This document shows positions 56,814-64,000 of a DNA stretch of 64,000 nt, in pieces. The stretch is from contig NC_051451.1 of NCBI RefSeq assembly GCF_001649575.2, positions 18,016,009 to 18,080,008 of the forward strand. Direction: 5' to 3'. The position numbers and the translations under genes were made by a program. The notes under the pieces were generated by a model, which saw only the letters and a program-made list of their open reading frames with translations, was not told the DNA's origin and did no database searches. Source of the stretch: Kryptolebias marmoratus. Taxonomy: Eukaryota; Chordata; Actinopteri; Cyprinodontiformes; Rivulidae. The first letter of the stretch is position 1. Each line of letters starts with the position of its first letter.

Positions 56814-58183
56814 ACAGTGCATTCAAAAAAAAAAAAAAACAACCCCTTCACTTATTATGTTCCAGCCTGATGCTATGTTTTATTAATTCATTTTTTACCC
56901 CAAAATCTAAATGCACCATCACATAACGACAAAGCAAAAACAATTACAATATTGTAAATTTATTAAGAATAAAAAAAAGTGAATATTACATTTACACAAG
57001 TATTCAGACCTTACTTAGTACTGAGAGTTGAAGCACCTTTGGCAGCAAATACAGCCTTAGTCTTTTGGGGTTTGATGCAACAAGCTTTACATACCTGGAC
57101 TGAGGGATTGTCTGTCACTCTTCTATGGAAATTCTCTCACACCCAGTCAGGTTCAATGGGAACCATCTGGGGACAGAAATTTCCAGGTTTCCTCAGATAT
57201 GTTCAATTGGGTTTGAGTGAGGGATCTTGCTGAGCCACTCATTTACAGAGTTGACCTGAAGCCGTCCTACATTGTCTTTAAGTCCTCTGGGTCATTGTCA
57301 TGTTAGAAGGTAAAACCTTTGGCCTAGTCTGAGGTCCTGAACACTGTAGAACAGCTTTTCATTGAGGATATCTGTTTTATTTCTTCTGGCTTTTCCCTAA
57401 CCCTGACCAGTTTTCCAATCTCTACTTCTGAAAGCCAACCTCACAGCATGATGCTGTCACCATCATAGTTCACTGTAAAGGATTGTGTTGTGCAGGTGGT
57501 AAGTGGTATCTGGTTTCCTTCAGGCACAATGTTTAGAATTGAAGCCGAACTATTCAATATTGGTTTCATCTGACGACTGAATCTGGCTCCTCACTGTCTG
57601 GCAGTCCTTCAGGCAAACTTTTGAGTATTTTGCGCCAAGAAAAAGCTTCCATTCAGCCACACTGCCTTAAAGCCAAGATTGGTGGTCTGCAGTTAGATTG
57701 TCCTTCTGGAACTGAGTGTGATCTCCACACAGATTCTCTGTAGCTCTGTCAGAGTGACCAACAGATTTTTTGCTCTCCTCCCTCACTTAGGCCTCGGGTT
57801 AGTGTGACTGGGAAACCAGCTCTTGGAGGAGTCCTGGTTGTGCCAAACGTCTTTTTGAGAATTGTGGAGCCGACTGTATAAAATGTTTTTGTAGGTTTTC
57901 CCAGATCTGTGCTTTGCAACAACCCTGTCTCAGGTGATAAAAGAATGGGAGGCAAACATTGTTATAAAAGGTCCTATACTTACTGTGTAAATGTGATACT
58001 TTAGTTTTTAATTTTTAATAAATTTACAAAATTTTATTTGATTTGTTTTCACTCAGTCATGAGGAATTACATATAGATTATTGAGAGAAAAAACAAAATA
58101 ATGTTAATGATTATTGCATCAAGCTGAAACATATCAAAATTGAAAAAATGAAAGGAATCTAAATACTTTCTGAACTCCCTGCT
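56814..58183 (-). mobile_element. dead Tc1-like DNA transposon
   Basis: The left end CAGTGCATTC and the right end ACTTTCTGAACTCCCTG are inverted relatives of the fish Tc1 end CAGTG.ATTCAGAAAGTATT; the left one is interrupted by an A-run. Between them the minus strand reads as a decayed Tc1 transposase. Recognisable bits are the AATGACCCAGAGGACTTAAA stretch, which corresponds to the DNDPKHTAK region, and SLTQTQLNI, which corresponds to S.D.NPIE. Numerous stops and frameshifts prevent function. At about 1370 bp it is close to the usual full length. The expected TA target duplication is clear only on the left. Confidence 0.75.
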
Positions 58184-59947
58184 GGAGGCACACCCCCACC
58201 CCACATTTCATGCGCACAAAATTCAAAGTCATGTCATAATTTTGACCACCTCATTTATGACGGTCAAACCTTTGTCTTTATATGGTTTAAGTTACATTAC
58301 AAATTTTCTTTTGCCTTCAGCATATTTAGCAAATTAACAAGACTGACACAAATGTGTCAGTATTGTGTAGCAATACGGAAAAAAACAAACAAGAAAAACA
58401 TAATGTGCATTAGAAATAAAATTTAAATAAATTCAACAACCTTAGATTGACTGTTGGTGGTTGGTGTGTGATGTTTGGAAATTGTCTGTGATTTAAAAAA
58501 AAACAACAAAAAAACACAATATGACACTGTATTCCAAAACAGGTGTCAACCGTATATACACATTATATGTCACAATAATTTTAAAAAACAATTATCTTTC
58601 AGAAGCCAACCAAAAAGTAGTAAAATGACAAATATATTACCTTGGATTGTGGCTGTTGTTTTGCATGACAAGCACGCATGAGACATTTTTTAAAATAAAC
58701 AATGTGGAAAAGAAATATATATTTTAATGTATGAAAGAATATTTTTGTATTTTATTCAGAATTTTGACTCTGCAACATAGATGTTGAAATTACACTTTCG
58801 GCAGCAGACCTTTACTTGGCCACTAGAGGCTGCAATCGCTCTTCTGTAGCAAAGATTGTTCCCGTTCTACCAAAACCTTCCTTAAATAACTTTGTAGAAA
58901 TTTGAAAGTTGGCATAAATACAAACAAATGTATTTTTAAAAAAAAACATTTTTGTGTGTGCAAGTAATCTTAGTGTATTATTCAGACATATCCAAAGTTA
59001 CACAAACAGGATATCATCATTGTATTATCATTGTTTTTGACAGGAAACTGTAAGCACATAAAACACAACCAATGTACTCATTGTGTCCACCATTAAAAAC
59101 CACAACAATCACATTACACACAACAGCAGTTCACTGACTGTGGTGCCACACAGACTATTCACAACTCACTTCATCAAAAGAATATTGTTTTCAAAATTGG
59201 CTCAAAAGTTTTGAAGTACCTATAAAATCAAAGATGAATATCACAAAAATAACAAGTCTCTGTTGATTGAAAGTTAGAACACAGTTTTTTATATCCCATA
59301 ATGTGCAGGAGAGTTAGATCCATGTAGAAAGGTAACCCATGGAAGTTCTGGTAAAAACACATGCCAGTGAAAAAGAAGTCACTGCAAACTGGGAAAATGT
59401 AGAAGCCACGGAACATGAGTCTTCACTTTTTTTCCTTTTACCATGGCTCTCCAGAACAAATTACAGAAACACTACACATTACAAATCTAGCTACCCACCA
59501 AGAAAAAATAATAAGAAATACAATCCCCAACCCGTGACATAGACATGCTTAAAATTTGTGTCAATTGCACTTCAGTATATCTCCTGCAATGCATTTTAAA
59601 AGCCCTTTACAGATATTTTCCCACTCATTTTCTCTTAGCCGCACTTGTGTGAAGTGTTAAAGAGTTCTCCAAGGAGAAAGAAAAAGGTTTCATCTGTGTA
59701 CTTCACCCTTGACAAGCCTTCACACACGTACGTAACCTGTTGCCACAGTAAATGGATGCACCGACATTAACACACATTGCAAGACCAGCACGTAGTGTTG
59801 CTGTAATTGAACATAACAGCAGAGAAGGACATTAAAGATCCCTAAGCAAAGAAACTCCACAGAAACAACAATATGGAGACTCCTTTATTTTACTCCTTGT
59901 GTGTTAAATTTTTTAAAACTCTGTAATCCATCTGAACTTTCAGTCAT
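58184..59947. other. chrm3 3' flank / 3' UTR
   Basis: AT-rich, no coding signal. Probably contains the chrm3 3' UTR next to the stop codon; its end cannot be fixed because several AATAAA-like motifs exist on the minus strand, the nearest at 59884-59889. Confidence 0.45.
59884..59889 (-). terminator. chrm3: nearest AATAAA after chrm3 stop
   Basis: AATAAA on the minus strand about 60 nt past the chrm3 stop. Possibly used, but muscarinic receptor 3' UTRs are usually long, so a more distal site is equally likely. Confidence 0.3.
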
Positions 59948-61882
59948 TTATGTAGACTTCCTGGGAATCCCCCTGTGGAAGACCACTGACTGCCTCTGCT
60001 GGAACTGCTGCTTCCTTCTTTTCTTCTGATCCCAGCGGCACAACAGTATCATCTTAAAGGTTGTACGAAAGGTTTTGTTGCACAATGCGTAGCACATGGG
60101 GTTGACTGTGCTGTTGACATAGCATAGCCAGTATCCCACTGCCCACAGGGTCTCTGGGATGCATGAAGTTTTGCAAAAGGCATTAATCAACACCATGATG
60201 TTGTAAGGTGTCCATGTAATGAGGAAAGCAAAGAGGATGGCACTGAGCGTTTGAGCTGCCTTCTTCTCCTTCACTAGAGACATACGTTTTCGCTTGGTGA
60301 TCTGAGTTCGGGTTCGAGCTGCAAAACGCTTAGCCATTGCTGCTTCTTTAAAAGACAATGGGATGGAGGAGGACTTAGAGGCTGTGCTAGCGGCAGTGGT
60401 GTCAGTGGTAGTGGCTGTTGGGGTACCATCAAGGAGCCCTTGGTTAGACTTAGCCTGAATAGTGGACATTGATTGTGTCTTGCGTGAGCAGTAGCGTTGG
60501 TTGTAGCTGTTTTCTGTACTGTTTGTGCCCTCAGGTGTTATGGGAGTAGTGGTAGTGGTGGTGACTGTTGACAAGCTGTCCCGGTTGTACTCAGCTCCCT
60601 TCAATGGGTCTTCTTCTGATGCTGCATCCAGATCCTCACATGAGGTAAGTTGAGAGTTAACAGCAGCTCTAATGCCTGGGAGGCTAAGAACAATGGAAAA
60701 GATGGCATGACTCTGGGAAATCATCTCTTTTCCACCACAGTCCTCATCCTCTGAGGACCCAGAGTGATCTAAAGAGACTGCAGCATCATTGTTGTTCCAG
60801 CTGTCACTGCTGCTCTGGTCTGGATCACCATCTCCTTGACGAATACTACCAGGTCTCCAGGAACGAACTCCAGGCCAGCAGTGGAATCGCCCAACAAACT
60901 CCTGACATGTACTCCTTCTCTTTGATGACCTGGTCAACTCAAAGCTACCACAACTTCTGGAACTTCCTGTTTGATGCACAAAACGAGCTCTTTCACTCCC
61001 CATATTTCCAACTGTTTTGCCTATCCCACCACGACCTCCGGACCCCTGCAACTCAGCTAACTCTTTTGTACGATTCTGGGTCTCCTTGTAAATGCGCCAG
61101 TAGAGAATAATCATTATTGTCACCGGCAGATAGAAAGCTGCCATAGCTGTGCAGAAGGTTGTAATTGGCTCTGTGAGAAATTGAATATAGCATTCATTTG
61201 GGGGCACTGTCCTTTTACCTACAAAATACTGCCACAACAGGATGGCTGGGGCCCACAGAACTAGAGAAACAAGCCAGGCTAATCCAATCATGATCCCAGC
61301 TCGCTTTGTGGTTCGTTTGGCCCGGTAGGTCAAAGGCCTGGTTATTGAAAAGTAGCGATCAAAGCTGATGACTAGAAGGTTCATAACTGATGCATTGCTT
61401 GCAACATAGTCAATAGCCAGCCAAAGGTCACAGGCCCAGGTGCCCATTGCCCAGTAGCCCATTATAAGATAAGGTGTGTAGAGGTTCATAGAAATTATCC
61501 CTATGATGAGGTCAGCCACAGCTAAGCTCAAAAGGAAGTAGTTATTGACTGTCTTTAACTGGCGATTAACCTTGAAGGACACCACTACCAGCATATTACC
61601 AATGATGGTGACCAGAGACAGTGTGCCTGTCAGCAAGACAATGACAACAACTTGCCACACATGATGGCCGCCCAGGGGGTCAAGGACTGCTGTTACATTG
61701 CCAATTTGTGACGTGTTGGGGAAAGAGGAGTTGTCATCAGCAGCATCTGGATGAAAACCCGGCCATGAGCCTCCTTCAATTTCTCCTCTATGAAAAGCAT
61801 TGGATTGTGGATAAGCTCCGGCCACCGGTGGTGAGGGGTTGGCAGTCAAAAGGAGACCAGGGTCTGTGCTGTTGGAGCTCAT
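59948..61882 (-). CDS. chrm3: chrm3, muscarinic acetylcholine receptor M3
   Basis: Class A GPCR coupled to Gq/11 that raises calcium on acetylcholine binding. 644 residues in one exon, as in vertebrate muscarinic genes (human M3: 590). N-glycosylation sequons at N4, N51, N56 and N62. Seven membrane segments: TM1 about 75-103, TM3 with the ligand aspartate D158 in [16 protein letters not shown], the DRY motif at 175-177, TM6 [16 protein letters not shown] (555-570), TM7 with NPMCY (594-598). The C151-C231 pair is the conserved extracellular disulfide. The third intracellular loop is very long (about 266-540), Ser/Thr-rich, with two Thr runs; its ends ([19 protein letters not shown] and [16 protein letters not shown]) match M3. 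A splice acceptor lies 19 nt upstream of the ATG, so upstream exons are non-coding. Synteny with fmn2, grem2 and rgs7 supports M3 over other subtypes. Confidence 0.97.
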   Translation of the reverse strand: MSSNSTDPGLLLTANPSPPVAGAYPQSNAFHRGEIEGGSWPGFHPDAADDNSSFPNTSQIGNVTAVLDPLGGHHVWQVVVIVLLTGTLSLVTIIGNMLVVVSFKVNRQLKTVNNYFLLSLAVADLIIGIISMNLYTPYLIMGYWAMGTWACDLWLAIDYVASNASVMNLLVISFDRYFSITRPLTYRAKRTTKRAGIMIGLAWLVSLVLWAPAILLWQYFVGKRTVPPNECYIQFLTEPITTFCTAMAAFYLPVTIMIILYWRIYKETQNRTKELAELQGSGGRGGIGKTVGNMGSERARFVHQTGSSRSCGSFELTRSSKRRSTCQEFVGRFHCWPGVRSWRPGSIRQGDGDPDQSSSDSWNNNDAAVSLDHSGSSEDEDCGGKEMISQSHAIFSIVLSLPGIRAAVNSQLTSCEDLDAASEEDPLKGAEYNRDSLSTVTTTTTTPITPEGTNSTENSYNQRYCSRKTQSMSTIQAKSNQGLLDGTPTATTTDTTAASTASKSSSIPLSFKEAAMAKRFAARTRTQITKRKRMSLVKEKKAAQTLSAILFAFLITWTPYNIMVLINAFCKTSCIPETLWAVGYWLCYVNSTVNPMCYALCNKTFRTTFKMILLCRWDQKKRRKQQFQQRQSVVFHRGIPRKST

Positions 61883-61898
61883 TGTTGTGTTCTGGCAT
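61788..61898 (-). promoter_or_regulatory. overlapping upstream ORF on chrm3 mRNA
   Basis: An ATG at 61896-61898, 16 nt before the receptor ATG and in another frame, opens a 36-codon frame beginning [14 protein letters not shown]. It ends inside the receptor coding region. The ATG is four bases into the exon after the acceptor at 61902, so every transcript using this acceptor would carry it. Such overlapping uORFs normally reduce main-ORF translation; leaky scanning would be needed. Confidence 0.5.
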
Positions 61899-61901
61899 AT
61901 T

Positions 61902-64000
61902 CTGAATAGAATGACAGAAAAGTGAAGTAAGAGGGGGGAAAGGGAACAATAAAGAGATGGTACCTAAGGAAGAAGCAAAGAATGAAAAGGGGGTGATAGA
62001 AGAACAAAGAGGAATAAAATAAAAAAGGATACATGAATACACTTGCAAACCCCATGACTCACCAATAGGTGAAGCTATTTTTCTATTATTCTAAGTTAGG
62101 TATGTTTATTAGACAAGCATATTTTGTGACTAATTTCTCTTTCTGTATTATATTCTATATTAAATTTTAGAACAGTTTGGAACAATTTGTATGCACATTG
62201 AATTGATATCTAGCCATATATTATTATCACAACTTGACATCTAACTCAACAAGGTTATACAGCCTCCAGGGAAAGAGGAAGAGAGATTGTAATCAACACC
62301 TGTTTCTCATGACATCCAGCAAATTGCAGACACTTTACTGTCATACTGGCAATATATTTTTCCGTTGCTGCCAATTCTGCAAAAATACTTTTTGAAACTG
62401 CACCCTGGGTATATAAAAGGTGGTGGATGTTCACTGTAAATCAGATGCAAGCACACTAAGGAGCTTCATGCAAAATTTGAGGTTGTTGTTTAATGGTTGT
62501 CTACAATGTAAAACAGTTGTGCACTTTGTGAAATTACCACAGTCTTTTGTTTTTCAAGAAGAATCAACCTTTTAGTTTCAATTTAGAATATTTTGTCTTG
62601 CTGTAGCTGTTACAATGAGGGGAGCATTAGTCTATCGAAATGTTTTGGTATTTGGCAATTCTTAAAATAACATCCAACAATTCACAAAATTTCCTTTGCA
62701 GATTATTGTAAAAGATTGACAAAAATGACTTTATACACAAAACCATCGAATAATCTTCTAAAACGTGATTGGTAAAAGGACTATCAGCTGGAGTACAGCA
62801 GCTCATTTTAAAACACAATAACTGCACTAAAGAAACTGACTTATCTAAGCCAGTTTGTATAAAACAATAAAGAAACAACCTGCTACAAGTAAAAACACCC
62901 AACCTCTCCTCTAACCCATCCAAACTGCTATCAACACTATTTGCACAAATATGTAAGACCACAGCAGTCCCATACTGTTAAAAAAATGACAATTGCTCTC
63001 ACACGATATTTTATCTTCAGGGAGAGACATTTGAAGCAAAGTGCTGCACCTGTGTCTAGAATCCCAGACCTCCCAGAGAGTTGTTAAATAACCTCAGTAG
63101 CCAGCGGTGTCTCACAGACGTTTGTGACACTGAGCACACACTGCTACAAATATTATCAAAAGGGCCCCCTGCTGTCCAGGCTGCAAACACACACCACGTC
63201 ATTCATGCACATATACGGACAATATTTTCTCCCATATCACACATGTCTCAGTCATCGTATTGTATGGGATTTTGCTCACTTAAAGTAAAACACTGAGTGA
63301 AGCATACATACACAGGGATAAACACTACATCCATGCACACAAACAAAATCAGCAAATAAAAAAAGACAAATCACACAAGCGCAAAACAAGATTGCCTGTT
63401 AGAAAATGCGGCATTTATCATAAATGGCAAATTTAAAATCCTCCTAACAGTACAAAGTCAGCTTTAAACTTTCTACAAAGTAAAATTTTACAGAGCTTGT
63501 GATATAGCAATGTGTTGCTAATGAAAGCTGAACAACTCTTAACTGGTTTACAAGGGCAAAATGTGTCTGTGTGAAGATAAGAGCTTTAGAAGTGCAGAAA
63601 TTTGTCTTCAGTTTTCAACCTTGACAGGTTGAAAAAAACTTACGGTTGAAAGGAGATTTTAGACAAACAAGTAGCGACTTTTATTTGAATGAAGAAACTC
63701 TGACTTGCAAAAGAACAGTGAGTCACGTACTGTTCTTTATGGGGGAATCCAGACATGGGAAGTTTACAGAGCAAGGAAGGAAAAACTGGATCCTACAGTA
63801 AAAAGCAGAATGTCAGACTGTCTGTGCTTCTGTATGTGTATTTTGTGCATTAAAAAATGAAAACGAGTTCATTAGATGAAATACTTTATAGAAAACATCA
63901 CACTGGTATGATAAAGCAACGGAAAAATATAATGATTACATTGACTGAGAAGGAGAAAATAAGGTTGTTTGGCTGCAGATGTACTGGCAATCTATATTCT
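61902..64000. other. chrm3 5' intron / upstream region
   Basis: Begins with the acceptor CATTCTATTCAG on the minus strand. About 2.1 kb without coding signal; non-coding chrm3 exons may lie here or beyond the window. Confidence 0.5.

Overview
This window is from a ray-finned (teleost) fish nuclear genome. It is AT-rich and has long introns with GT-AG splice sites, teleost repeat families, and four vertebrate genes in a known linkage group. The order rgs7(+) - grem2(+) - fmn2(-) - chrm3(-) mirrors human 1q43 (CHRM3-FMN2-GREM2-RGS7). I cannot name the species from sequence alone.

Layout. At 1-5.5 kb lie the last eight coding exons of rgs7: the linker, the GGL domain that pairs with Gbeta5, the RGS domain, and an unusually short tail. 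At 5.5-14.4 kb is a gene desert with a LINE 3' end. At 14.47-15.04 kb is the single coding exon of grem2, a secreted BMP antagonist, with its 3' UTR running to about 15.9 kb. At 15.1-21.5 kb is the least conventional part. It holds an intronless 515-codon gene on the minus strand that I do not recognise, a promoter with five CRE-like sites, a minisatellite built from two palindromes, a broken LINE, and a second diverged copy of the grem2 3' UTR. At 22.1-55.4 kb is fmn2 on the minus strand. I resolved 18 coding exons with fully compatible phases, adding to 1561 codons plus stop. At 59.9-61.9 kb is the intronless coding exon of the M3 muscarinic receptor gene chrm3, followed by its 5' flank or intron to the window end.

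Function. The conserved genes act in signalling and the cytoskeleton: Gq-coupled muscarinic signalling (chrm3), G-protein deactivation in neurons (rgs7), actin nucleation (fmn2) and BMP antagonism (grem2). They are neighbours by old synteny, not an operon. The unrecognised gene lies between the convergent grem2 and fmn2 genes. It has its own promoter, an in-frame stop just before its ATG and a poly(A) signal about 70 nt after its stop. It is flanked by the two copies of the grem2 3' UTR, so it is the main candidate for something undescribed.

Mobile DNA: two hAT-type MITEs (one with a perfect 8-bp target duplication), a dead Tc1-like transposon, two LINE fragments, and a 135-bp inverted repeat flanking a 405-base assembly gap inside an fmn2 intron.
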